Shown: one piece after another, positions 1 through 8,480 of the stretch | Numbering within the stretch: position 1 is the stretch's first letter | Layout: the number at the start of each line of letters is the position of its first letter | Assembly: GCA_009783865.1 (NCBI GenBank) | Contig: WRCR01000011.1 | Coordinates: 1-25,948, forward strand | Reading direction: 5' to 3' | Source: Planctomycetaceae bacterium | GTDB lineage: Bacteria; Planctomycetota; Planctomycetia; Pirellulales; Thermoguttaceae | DNA length: 25,948 nt | Notes under the pieces: generated by a model | Told to the model about the DNA's origin: nothing | The model's input: only the letters and a program-made list of their open reading frames with translations | The model's database searches: none | Position numbers and translations under genes: made by a program

Positions 1-932
1 GTTGAACCGTCAATGAATTCCACCAGCGAATGAACGATGGACTGCGGATGAATTGCAACCTCGATTTTTGAGACCGGTATATCGAAAAACCAACGCGCCT
101 CAATGATTTCGAGTGCCTTGTTCATCAGCGTTGCGGAGTCAACCGTGATTTTGCGTCCCATAGTCCAAGTCGGGTGCGCAAGTGCTTCTTCAACGGTGAC
201 TTTCGCAAGGTCGGCAAGAGACCAAGTACGGAAAGGTCCGCCGCTTGCCGTCAAGATGATTTTTTCGACAACTTGATTCAGGTTTTCATAATTATCCGCT
301 CTTGCCGAAGAAATATCCGGCGTGAGATAATTCAACTGCCGCATCCGCCAACTTTGCAGGACTTGCATCACAGCACTGTGTTCACTGTCCACCGGAATTA
401 AATGTCCGCCGTTTTGTTTTGCTAATTCGGTCAGAAGAGAACCGCCCATCACAAGCGATTCTTTGTTTGCCAGTGCAACGGTTTTGCCCGCTTCGAGTGC
501 GTTCCAAGTACTTGTCAGACCGGCACTTCCGACTATTGCCGATAAAACGACATCAATTTCTGGGCGGCGTACTAATTCGCAAAGTGCTTTGTGTCCATAA
601 CAAATTTCGATACCCGGCGGCAGGTCATCAAGCGGTGTGCGGTCAGCGGTCTCATCGGTAACGACAACCCAGCGGGGCAGATTGACTTTTCTAACCGCTT
701 GATGCGTGCTGTGAGAATCGGAAGAGGAATCCGTTCCGCTGTCGCCGTGTATCTGCGAAGCAACACTGCGGACAGCCATACGGCGGACTTGGTCCGCAAG
801 AATATCCGTCCTCCGATGTACCGAAAGAAGCACCGCTTCCAAACGCTCTTCGGAGTTCGCAATAACTTCGAGCGCACCGCGACCGATGCTTCCGCTGGAA
901 CCTAAAACGGCAACCCGTCTTGTGTTGTTCAT
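1..932 (-). CDS. dxr: 1-deoxy-D-xylulose 5-phosphate reductoisomerase, C-terminus outside window
   Basis: Dxr converts 1-deoxy-D-xylulose 5-phosphate to 2-C-methyl-D-erythritol 4-phosphate with NADPH, the committed step of the MEP isoprenoid pathway, in the cytoplasm. Translating the minus strand from the ATG at 932 gives the NADPH-binding motif GSSGSIG at residues 11-17, then LANKESLVMGG, the metal and substrate region PVDSEHSAV, LTASGGPFR, and HPTWTMGRKITVDSATLMNK, all diagnostic of the family. About 310 codons are present and the gene runs off the left edge after HPQSIVHSLVEF. Two stretches are longer than in E. coli Dxr: a Ser/Asp/His-rich loop near residue 65 and about 22 residues before the ILTASGG motif. 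It starts 31 nt after the tex stop on the same strand, so the two are probably co-transcribed. Confidence 0.95.
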   Translation of the reverse strand, partial: MNNTRRVAVLGSSGSIGRGALEVIANSEERLEAVLLSVHRRTDILADQVRRMAVRSVASQIHGDSGTDSSSDSHSTHQAVRKVNLPRWVVVTDETADRTPLDDLPPGIEICYGHKALCELVRRPEIDVVLSAIVGSAGLTSTWNALEAGKTVALANKESLVMGGSLLTELAKQNGGHLIPVDSEHSAVMQVLQSWRMRQLNYLTPDISSARADNYENLNQVVEKIILTASGGPFRTWSLADLAKVTVEEALAHPTWTMGRKITVDSATLMNKALEIIEARWFFDIPVSKIEVAIHPQSIVHSLVEFIDGS

Positions 933-963
933 TTGTCCGTTGTCTGTAATACTGTTAGCGGTA

Positions 964-3900
964 CTAACTGTCTTTCTTTTCTTCTTTTTTCGGCTTCTTT
1001 TTATCGGCATTCTCATCTACAGTAACTCGTCCGAGGAATTGTGCCAAGTCGCCGAAACTCCGCATCGGTTCTTTGCCTTTTTTCATGTCTTCCGAAATCG
1101 GCTTCAGTTTTTTCTCCTGCGGCGGGGCAATATAGGTCTTTGCTGGTCGGTCGAAACTCTTGCGGTCTCTGCCGCCGCGCCGGTCATCACGGTGCTCCGT
1201 TCTATCCTGCTGTTCGCCTTCCGATTTATTTTCGGTTCGGCGGAAACCGCGATTATCCCGTGTTTCCCGTTTCGGTCTGTCATCCCGTCTATCACTAGGT
1301 ATATCATCTTGTCTGTCGTACTGCCGCTCTCTTTGCTCACGGGGTTCCCGCGGCGGCCTGCCGTCCTGTTCCGATTGTTCGCCGTGTTCCTGCCGCTTAT
1401 CTTGCCTTCTTTCCGTGCCGGGCGGAAGCATTGTCAGCGTGAACCGCTTTTTCTCTGCATCAACTTCGGTAACCCAAACTTTCACGTTGGTACCGGCGGA
1501 TATAAAATCGTTTGCATCCCGAATAAAATGATTACACATTCTGCTGATGTGAACCAAGCCCGACTCCCGCAAACCGACATCCACGAAGACACCGAAGTTG
1601 ACCACGCCGCTTACCGTTCCCATCAATTCCATACCGGGTTTTAGATTCTCGAACCGGATAACATCTTTTCGGAAATTCACCTTCGGCTGATAATCCCGCA
1701 CGTCGTATCCGAAACGGGAAATGTTGTCGAGTATATCCCGCGTGACATTGACACCGGCGTTCAATTCTTCGGATAATTGCCCGGTCAAAACCGTGATTTT
1801 AGCATCATGTATTTTCGAGTTTATTTCTCTGACTCTTTCGGCAGTCCGCAAGTCCTCTATCGTAAAACCGAGTTTGTCCAGAATCTTTTCTGCCAGCGGA
1901 TAACTTTCAGGATGAATACCCGTTGCGTCGAGCGGATTTGGACCGCCGGTTATCCTCAGGAAGCCAGCCGCCTGATTGAACACGGTATCATTGATGCCAG
2001 TAACCTTCTTGAGGTCTTCAAGAGAACGAAAATGTCCGTTGGCTCGGCGGTAGTCAGTAATTCTTCGTGCAAGAATTTGATTCAAGCCCGCAACATATTG
2101 AAGGAGTTGCGTTGTCGCCATATTGATATTAACGCCGACCCGATTGACACAGGATTGTATAACGCCGACCAAATTTGCCTGCAACTGCTTGTCTTTGTTG
2201 TCATGAAACTGTGCGCCGGTTGCCAGCGCAACCGGTTCGGATTTAACAAGTTCCGCCAGTGCGTCCTGCAACTGCCGTCCCAAAGAAACGGCTTTGCGGT
2301 AAGAATTATCCGCATTGGGAAACTCCTCTTTCGAGAACGAACCGAAGGCACAGGCACGCGCCTGAACTTCGTTGACAATAGCGTATTGCAGATTTGTGTC
2401 AGCAAATTGCGATGCTAGCATTTTCGCAACACACCGCTCCACTTCCCGGCAACCGATACCGTTGCCCAAAACGATACAATCAATTTTTGCATTTCGGATA
2501 AGTTCTGCAATTCGTTTGCCCGCTTTTTCCTGACTTTCAGCATTGCTGACAATGAATACCGAGTCCGAACCGATAACATTTCCGAATTCGTCAAGAGCGG
2601 CAAGACGGCAACCGTGTTTTATACCGGCATCGATTCCTAAAACGCGTTTCCCTTTTAATTTCGGCTGCAATAACAAATCACGCAGATTTTTTTCAATCGC
2701 TTTGAAAGAATGTTTTTCGGCTGACTCCGTCAATTCCGCACGGGTTTCGCGGCTCAACATCGGAATTACGATTCTGTCAAGGGAATCCTTCAGACAGCCG
2801 TTGAGAAAATCGGAGAGCGGATGATTGTCGGGAACGCAAACCGGCTGTAATGTCGCAGCGAGTTCCTCGGTTTCAAATTTAATCTTTGAACGGATAACCT
2901 TTGCCTTCTCCGCTTTGTCAATATCCAGAACCCGATGATACGGAACGCTGCGCAAACCGGCGGAATAATTGAACAGACCGGAGAACCGCTTTTCAAAACG
3001 TTCCCGCTGTATTGCTTTCGCTTCATCTTTTTTCTTTTTGATTTCCGCTTTCTTTTTCTTGCGCAGTGTGTTTTGCGATTGAACCGTCGGCAGCCCTTTC
3101 TCTTCTATCGCTTCTTTGATTTGCCGAAACTGTTCGCTGACCTCCGCCGCAACATCTGTCGGAGTATTCTCAACGGCGGTATTTTCGTCAACAGTATTTT
3201 CGGGTACAGTATTTTCAACCGCAGTATCTTCAGGAACAGTATTGTCAACTGGACTTTCGGAAACACTGTCATCAGTAGCGGTTTCGGCAACAGGTTCGCT
3301 TGCTGTCTCTTCGGTTTCCGTTGTTTTTGCTTCGACTGTTTCCGGCTTGATTTCTTCAGTTTGTTTTTCTGCTGCTTTTGGCGTTTCGACAGTAGGAGTT
3401 TCAGCAGCAGGCAAGTCCGGCGGAGCGGTTCTTTCTGTTACTAATTGTCCGCTTCGGAAAATAAAATCGCGTGTCTTTTGCAGAACGTCAATTTTTTCGG
3501 CGAATGTTTCCGAAATAATATGTCCGGCTCCGAGCAGCGCATCCGCTGCCGTTTTGATTTTTTTATCAACGTTTATAAAATCGGCAGCGCGTTTGTCCAG
3601 ATTTTCGGTTGCCAACTCACCGGAAAGGATTTCCAGTGCTAAAGGTTCAAGACCGCGTTCCTTAGCGGTATTGGCAAGCGAAACCTTCCGCGGCTTGAAT
3701 GGAAAATATAAGTCCTCGAGACGGCGCAGAGTTTTCGCATCCCGAATTTTGACATCGATTTCCGGTGTCAACTTTCCGCTTGATTCCAGATTTTTCAGAA
3801 TGGAAAGTTTCCGTTCTGCAAGCCGGCGAGCGGCTTTTAGCAAGGTGTCAATGGAACGAATTTTTTCTTCGTCCAGATTACCTGTTTCATCGCGGCGGTA

Positions 3901-4023
3901 TTTTGCGATGAACGGTATAGTTGCGCCGCCATCAAGAAGGGCAACAACTTTAGCAACTTGTTCTTCTGGAAATCCTGCCTCGCGGGCTAGGAAACGTACG
4001 TTGAGCGAAATCGGCTCTACCAT
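964..4023 (-). CDS. tex: Tex-family S1 RNA-binding transcription accessory protein with repeat insert and charged tail
   Basis: Tex proteins bind nucleic acid and act in transcription and RNA turnover in the cytoplasm. The 1019-residue product has the Tex N-terminal helical region (IPFIAKYRRDETGNLDEEKI near residues 36-55), a YqgF/RNase H-like domain starting at KRVLGIDAG, helix-hairpin-helix segments (VAGLNQILARRITDYR, then FRSLEDLKKVTGI), and an S1 domain (GTVSGVVNFGVFVDVGL, then SGLVHIS) ending near residue 867. It is longer than the usual 720-780 residues for two reasons: an acidic, low-complexity insert at about 198-345 containing pentapeptide repeats, and a 150-residue Arg/Asp/Glu/Gly-rich tail. 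I chose the ATG at 4023 because homology begins there (MVEPISLNVRFLAREAGF); a longer in-frame start at 4206 would sit on the candidate promoter. Confidence 0.93.
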   Translation of the reverse strand: MVEPISLNVRFLAREAGFPEEQVAKVVALLDGGATIPFIAKYRRDETGNLDEEKIRSIDTLLKAARRLAERKLSILKNLESSGKLTPEIDVKIRDAKTLRRLEDLYFPFKPRKVSLANTAKERGLEPLALEILSGELATENLDKRAADFINVDKKIKTAADALLGAGHIISETFAEKIDVLQKTRDFIFRSGQLVTERTAPPDLPAAETPTVETPKAAEKQTEEIKPETVEAKTTETEETASEPVAETATDDSVSESPVDNTVPEDTAVENTVPENTVDENTAVENTPTDVAAEVSEQFRQIKEAIEEKGLPTVQSQNTLRKKKKAEIKKKKDEAKAIQRERFEKRFSGLFNYSAGLRSVPYHRVLDIDKAEKAKVIRSKIKFETEELAATLQPVCVPDNHPLSDFLNGCLKDSLDRIVIPMLSRETRAELTESAEKHSFKAIEKNLRDLLLQPKLKGKRVLGIDAGIKHGCRLAALDEFGNVIGSDSVFIVSNAESQEKAGKRIAELIRNAKIDCIVLGNGIGCREVERCVAKMLASQFADTNLQYAIVNEVQARACAFGSFSKEEFPNADNSYRKAVSLGRQLQDALAELVKSEPVALATGAQFHDNKDKQLQANLVGVIQSCVNRVGVNINMATTQLLQYVAGLNQILARRITDYRRANGHFRSLEDLKKVTGINDTVFNQAAGFLRITGGPNPLDATGIHPESYPLAEKILDKLGFTIEDLRTAERVREINSKIHDAKITVLTGQLSEELNAGVNVTRDILDNISRFGYDVRDYQPKVNFRKDVIRFENLKPGMELMGTVSGVVNFGVFVDVGLRESGLVHISRMCNHFIRDANDFISAGTNVKVWVTEVDAEKKRFTLTMLPPGTERRQDKRQEHGEQSEQDGRPPREPREQRERQYDRQDDIPSDRRDDRPKRETRDNRGFRRTENKSEGEQQDRTEHRDDRRGGRDRKSFDRPAKTYIAPPQEKKLKPISEDMKKGKEPMRSFGDLAQFLGRVTVDENADKKKPKKEEKKDS
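3161..3250 (-). repeat. Six tandem 15-bp units inside tex
   Basis: Six adjacent 15-bp units follow the pattern (A/G)CAGTATTTTC plus four or five variable bases, starting at 3161, 3176, 3191, 3206, 3221 and 3236. Read on the minus strand they encode pentapeptides such as ENTVP, ENTVD and ENTAV. The unit length is a multiple of three, so copy-number change would keep the frame. Confidence 0.85.
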
Positions 4024-4397
4024 AATTCTACTTTTTCTTATAACGGAAAATTCCGTTGAATCCTTCTGCGGAACGCTTGTTTTCTTGTAAAGCATCCCGC
4101 AACGTTTTGTAAAAGGTGCTGTCTGTCCGAAAAAGGTGTATTGTGATTTCGGAGAAAAACATCTGCACATTACGTAAATGGTAATACAAAATCGACATTT
4201 TGTCAAGAACGTAGTCCATCTGCGGAATTTTTTTTATGATATTACTCAAATTGTAAAACTTTTGAAGGTGACATGGGCGAGTAGCCAGGATACGCTTTTA
4301 AAATTTTACACCTCCGCCGAAAGTGTCTTGAATTCCTCCCCAAATTTGCTCTAATGACGAAACTAATTTCATTTTCGTTTCATTCAGGAGTCCAATA
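4024..4397. other. Divergent intergenic region between tex and the oxidoreductase
   Basis: This is 374 nt of AT-richer sequence between divergent genes. It holds the candidate tex promoter and palindrome and, at 4386-4390, an AGGAG Shine-Dalgarno site 7 nt before the oxidoreductase ATG. I found no convincing plus-strand promoter boxes and no small gene. Confidence 0.6.
4178..4206 (-). promoter_or_regulatory. Candidate sigma70-type promoter of tex with a palindrome in the spacer
   Basis: On the minus strand a perfect TTGACA (4206-4201) is followed after 17 nt by TACCAT (4183-4178), four of six matches to TATAAT. The predicted start, near 4171, leaves a leader of about 150 nt before the tex ATG. 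A palindrome, ACAAAAT-CGAC-ATTTTGT (4186-4203), fills the spacer and touches the -35 box, where a repressor could bind. The call rests on pattern only. Confidence 0.4.
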
Positions 4398-5717
4398 ATG
4401 TCAAAGTCCGTCTCCCGCAGAAGTTTTTGTAAGACCGCTGTTGCCGCTGCAGCCGTGTTGTCAACGGCGGTGTCGTCTCCGTTTATTATCGGAGCAGAAA
4501 AGAATAAAAAATTCCGAGTTATGCTGGTCGGTTCCGGCTGGTGGGGAATGAATATCCTCAATACTGCCATCGCTTCCCAAACCGTTGAGCCGGTAGCCCT
4601 CGTCGATGTCGACCGCCGTCAACTCGATACAGCATTCAACAAAACCAAAGAATCAACCGGTCTGGAACTGAAGACCTTCACTGATTATCGTGAAGCACTC
4701 GAAAAAATCAAACCGGAGATTGTCATCAACGGAACACCAGACCACTGGCACGCTCTCGTTACCATTGCTGCCTGCAAAGCCGGTGCGCATGTTTATGTTG
4801 AAAAACCGATTTGCCATACGATTAACGAAGGTATAGCAATGGTGAAAACTGCACGCGAAACGAAACGTATGGTGCAAGTCGGAACGCATCGCCGGGTCTC
4901 ACCGCATAATGTTGCAGCGATGGAGTTTCTGAAGAGCGGCAAGTTGGGAAAAATTGCTCACGTGCGGGCTTTCGTGAACTATCAGGGCGGACCCGGTCAG
5001 AAAACGCCGGATTCCCCCGTTCCCGAAGGACTCGATTGGAATATGTGGTGCGGTCCTGCTCCGATGATGCCGTACAATACCCGGATTCATCCGAAAGGAT
5101 TTCGCTGGTTTCTGAATTACGCTAACGGACAACTCGGCGATTGGGGAATTCATTGGCTTGACCAACTTCTGTGGTGGTCGCAGGAAGAACAATATCCGAA
5201 AAGCGTTGCATCGACCGGCGGGCGGTTCATTCGTGAAGACAACACCGACGCGCCGGATACGCAGCATGTTGTTTATCAGTTTGACAAGTTCGATGTCACT
5301 TGGGAACACCGCGTTTATGCGGGCAATCCGCCGGAGCAGCATCATCTCGGACTTTATTTCTACGGTACAAAAGGCATGCTGCATCTCGGCTGGATGGACG
5401 GCTGGACTTTCTATCCCAGCGCAACGGATAAAGGCAAACCCGCAGAGTCGATGGGACCGCAACTTAATCAGCCGGATGGTCAGAACATTGACGCTCTCTG
5501 GTCGGACTTCATTGAATCAATTAACACCGGCAAACTTCCGGTTTGCGATATTGAAAAAGGACACCGCTCCACGACAATGGCACTGCTCGGTATGTTGTCA
5601 TTGAAATTAGGGCGCGGCATTGTTTGGGACGGCGAAAAGCAAACTATTCCCAATGACCCGGAAGCGTGCAAACTTCTTTCCCGTGAATACCGCGGCGAAT
5701 GGAAGTATCCGACATAA
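4398..5717 (+). CDS. Tat-exported Gfo/Idh/MocA-family NAD(P)-dependent oxidoreductase
   Basis: This family oxidises or epimerises sugars, inositols and related substrates using NAD(P). The 439-residue product begins with a twin-arginine signal (SVSRRSFCKTAVAAAAVLST, residues 4-23), so it should be folded with cofactor and exported to the periplasm. The Rossmann motif VGSGWWGMN lies at 44-52, the nucleotide-contacting NGTPDHWH at 111-118, and the family signature EKPICHT at 135-141, where the lysine is the usual catalytic residue. The C-terminal half is the alpha/beta dimerisation and substrate domain. An AGGAG site lies 7 nt before the ATG. Tat-exported members are especially numerous in planctomycetes. 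The substrate cannot be deduced; the neighbours point to no pathway. It converges on the Ca2+ ATPase gene. Confidence 0.92.
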   Translation: MSKSVSRRSFCKTAVAAAAVLSTAVSSPFIIGAEKNKKFRVMLVGSGWWGMNILNTAIASQTVEPVALVDVDRRQLDTAFNKTKESTGLELKTFTDYREALEKIKPEIVINGTPDHWHALVTIAACKAGAHVYVEKPICHTINEGIAMVKTARETKRMVQVGTHRRVSPHNVAAMEFLKSGKLGKIAHVRAFVNYQGGPGQKTPDSPVPEGLDWNMWCGPAPMMPYNTRIHPKGFRWFLNYANGQLGDWGIHWLDQLLWWSQEEQYPKSVASTGGRFIREDNTDAPDTQHVVYQFDKFDVTWEHRVYAGNPPEQHHLGLYFYGTKGMLHLGWMDGWTFYPSATDKGKPAESMGPQLNQPDGQNIDALWSDFIESINTGKLPVCDIEKGHRSTTMALLGMLSLKLGRGIVWDGEKQTIPNDPEACKLLSREYRGEWKYPT

Positions 5718-5729
5718 AAATAACACGAG

Positions 5730-5749
5730 CGGCGGGCTTACGCCTGCCG
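5730..5749. terminator. Candidate bidirectional terminator hairpin
   Basis: CGGCGGGC, a TTAC loop and GCCTGCCG form an 8-bp stem with one G-T pair, 13 nt past the oxidoreductase stop and 25 nt past the end of the convergent ATPase gene. It is followed by no clear T-run, so it may instead be a copy of a dispersed GC-rich palindromic repeat. Confidence 0.45.
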
Positions 5750-5773
5750 GTTACCACCCGCCAGCGCGTAATA

Positions 5774-8455
5774 CTAATCATATGCTCTGTTAACCATACG
5801 CATCACCCACGCAAATGGTATTATTGTAATACTGATTCCCGCTATAATCAGCCACTCCCTTGCTGATAACGGCTGAACACGGAATATCTGTCCAACCGGC
5901 GGAAATATTCCGCTAATCTGTACCAGCCCGACCTGCACAACACCTATCAAGCCGATTATCATTAAAAATAATTTGTTCTTGAGAATCATCGAAAACGGAT
6001 TTTCGTTTTTATGCAGTGCCCGGCAGTTGATAATGTTCCAAAATTGAAACGCAACGAACAGCGTGAAAAACACCGTGAATGATTCAATGTAATTTTTCGG
6101 GTCTTCACCCAGCACAAACGGTTTTTCAATTCCGAACAATCCGGCTCCGAACATCAGCACCGCAAACAGAATGACGATTTGATACAGCGATATCATCAAA
6201 ATCGTTATTCCCATCGAACCGGTAATGATACTTGCGTCCCGCGGTATCGGTTTGCGTTTCATACTGTCGGCTCTCGGCGGGTCAGTTGACAAAGCCAGTG
6301 CTGCGAATGTATCCATGATGATGTTTATCCACAACAACTGCGGTACCGTCAGCGGCAATGATATGCCGAACAGCGGTCCAAAGAATGCACAGGTTAGCGC
6401 AACAACGTTGACAGATAATTGGAATTGCAGAAACTTCTGTATGTTGTTGTAAAGCGTTCTGCCCCACCAGATACCGGTCACTATCGTCTTGAAGTTATCG
6501 TCAACGAGAACGATTTTACTTGCTTCTTTCGCAACTTCGGTCCCGGTGATTCCCATTGAGATACCTACATCGGCGTGTTTCAATGCCGGGGCATCATTTG
6601 TACCGTCACCGGTCATCGCAACTACCGCCCCCGTTTTATGCAATGCTTTCACGAGGCGCAACTTGTCCATTGGAGTTGCTCTCGCTAACACTTTCAATTT
6701 TGGAATCTTTTCAACTAGTTCATCGTCGCCTATGTCGGCAAGTTCTTCTGATGTCCAAATGTATTCTTCACATTGCCGGTTAGCGTCATCGGTGAGAATA
6801 CCGGCGGTTTTTGCAATCGCAACGGCAGTCGGTTTAGCATCGCCGGTTATCATTTTCACATCAACACCAGCGGAATGACACACATTAACAGCATCGGGAA
6901 CTTCCGCCCGCATCGGGTCACTGATGCCGATTAACGCTAACAGCGTATCATCTTGCGAAACGGCAATTACCCGAAGTGCCTGTGATGTCGCATAAATCAA
7001 TGCTTCGTCAATCTGCGGTTGGTAATCCGTGATGGGATTTACATTTCCGTTGTCAGCGAGAATATTTTTACACAGCGGAATAATTTTTTCCGAAGCACCT
7101 TTAGCGAAGACAACTGATTTGCCGTCTTTCTCCACTTCAACGGAAGACATTTTGCGCTCCGAGTTATGCGATACCTCGTTTATGCGTTTATATTTTTCAC
7201 GGTGCTGCGCATAATCTGCCCCTTTATCGGCAAGGAAACGCAGCATAGCACATTCCGTCGGATTGCCGATGTTGATTTGCGAATTCGTGTTAATCGAAAT
7301 CGATTCGATGAGTTGTACCGGAACGCTGTCGAGTGATTGCAGTTCTGACGTTTTCCCGCCGATGAACGTCCAGGTGACCGTCATCTTATTTTGCGTCAGC
7401 GTTCCTGTTTTATCGCTGCAAATAACCGTTGCGCTGCCGATGGTTTCACTTGCTTCCAATTTGCGGATAAGACAATTTTCTTTTGCCATCTTCATCATGT
7501 TTAACGCCAGTGAAAGTGAAACCATCATCGGCAGTCCTTCCGGCACTGCAACGACAACAACCGTCACGGCAATGACAAACGCCATCAGGATTCCTTCAAG
7601 CAGCGGCAAAATTGCTTCTAGCGTTCCATTTTCCCAAACGGGAGTCCAGCGAAAATAAGCAAATATGGACATCACGGTAAAAATTAGCCCCGCTGCGGTC
7701 ATACCGACATAACTGATATAGTTGGCAAGAACGGTCAACTTTTGTTTTAACGGTGTATCTTCATCGGAGCCGACGAGGTTGGCGGCGATTTGTCCGTATC
7801 GGGTGTTGTCTCCGACTTTCGTAATTACGAAAGTGCCGTGACCGTCGGAAACCATTGTGCCGCGAAAAACTGAATTATCGTCATTTACATCGCTGATATC
7901 TGCGTTAGCAGTTTTTTCCACCGGCATGCTTTCGCCGGTCATTACGCTCTGGTCAATGTAAAAATTCATTGTGTAGAGCATGGTGCCGTCCGCCGGTACT
8001 TTATCGCCGAGAGCGAGTTGAACAATATCACCGACGACTAAATCGTTAATCGACACCTCGGCGATTTTGCCGTTGCGCAAAACCTTTATCGGAATATCGT
8101 CCTTCGTTTTGTTAAGCAATTCAAACTCGCGGGCAGATTTCAATTCACTGAAAAAGCCGCAAAGTGTTGCCAAAGCAACAGCAAGAAAAATGCCGATGCT
8201 GTCGACATAACTCGCTTCTTCCATGTGCAGGACGAACATTTCGAGGGTTGTCATCGCAATCGAGACCGCTGCAGCAATAAGAAGAATAATGATTGTCGGG
8301 TCATTAAACTTTTCTAAAAACTGTTTCCAGAGAGGGTCTCTTTCCGGCGGTGTTAGGACATTCCGTCCGTATTGAACGGCGGATTGTTTGACTTGTTCGT
8401 CCGTTAAGCCGTGAGCGGTGTTAACGGTCAAGGATTCAATAGCGATGTTTGACAT
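5774..8455 (-). CDS. P-type Ca2+-translocating ATPase (P2, PMCA/SERCA-like)
   Basis: This inner-membrane pump uses ATP through a phospho-aspartate to export Ca2+. The 893-residue chain has the usual P2 length. The actuator motif TGES is at 173-176, the transmembrane site PEGLP at 305-309, the phosphorylation loop SDKTGTLTQNKM with Asp348, and the hinge TGDGTNDAP at 615-623. The M6 segment LLWINIIMDTFAALAL carries the Asn and Asp Ca2+ ligands typical of calcium pumps. An N-terminal cation-ATPase domain (LTDEQVKQ..YGRNVLTP) is present, as are about ten membrane helices. It lies only 25 nt after the TerD fusion gene on the same strand, as the last gene of the Ter cluster. Together with Ca2+-binding TerD proteins, this suggests calcium homeostasis or signal reset. 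I did not see a calmodulin-like autoinhibitory tail. Confidence 0.93.
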   Translation of the reverse strand: MSNIAIESLTVNTAHGLTDEQVKQSAVQYGRNVLTPPERDPLWKQFLEKFNDPTIIILLIAAAVSIAMTTLEMFVLHMEEASYVDSIGIFLAVALATLCGFFSELKSAREFELLNKTKDDIPIKVLRNGKIAEVSINDLVVGDIVQLALGDKVPADGTMLYTMNFYIDQSVMTGESMPVEKTANADISDVNDDNSVFRGTMVSDGHGTFVITKVGDNTRYGQIAANLVGSDEDTPLKQKLTVLANYISYVGMTAAGLIFTVMSIFAYFRWTPVWENGTLEAILPLLEGILMAFVIAVTVVVVAVPEGLPMMVSLSLALNMMKMAKENCLIRKLEASETIGSATVICSDKTGTLTQNKMTVTWTFIGGKTSELQSLDSVPVQLIESISINTNSQINIGNPTECAMLRFLADKGADYAQHREKYKRINEVSHNSERKMSSVEVEKDGKSVVFAKGASEKIIPLCKNILADNGNVNPITDYQPQIDEALIYATSQALRVIAVSQDDTLLALIGISDPMRAEVPDAVNVCHSAGVDVKMITGDAKPTAVAIAKTAGILTDDANRQCEEYIWTSEELADIGDDELVEKIPKLKVLARATPMDKLRLVKALHKTGAVVAMTGDGTNDAPALKHADVGISMGITGTEVAKEASKIVLVDDNFKTIVTGIWWGRTLYNNIQKFLQFQLSVNVVALTCAFFGPLFGISLPLTVPQLLWINIIMDTFAALALSTDPPRADSMKRKPIPRDASIITGSMGITILMISLYQIVILFAVLMFGAGLFGIEKPFVLGEDPKNYIESFTVFFTLFVAFQFWNIINCRALHKNENPFSMILKNKLFLMIIGLIGVVQVGLVQISGIFPPVGQIFRVQPLSAREWLIIAGISITIIPFAWVMRMVNRAYD

Positions 8456-8480
8456 CGTAAGTTCAGGGGTTAAAGTTTAG

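Noticed and set aside
3161..3250. Short regular repeats as a CRISPR array
   Set aside because: The units are directly adjacent without spacers, only 15 bp, degenerate and in frame inside tex.
3116..4090. Long plus-strand open frame of 324 codons opposite tex
   Set aside because: It is a shadow of tex: the Ser/Thr/Val-rich product comes from the repeat insert read on the other strand, and the tex frame shows clear domain homology.
4024..4206. N-terminal extension of tex from a start at 4206
   Set aside because: The extra 61 residues resemble nothing in Tex, and the start would lie on the candidate -35 box.
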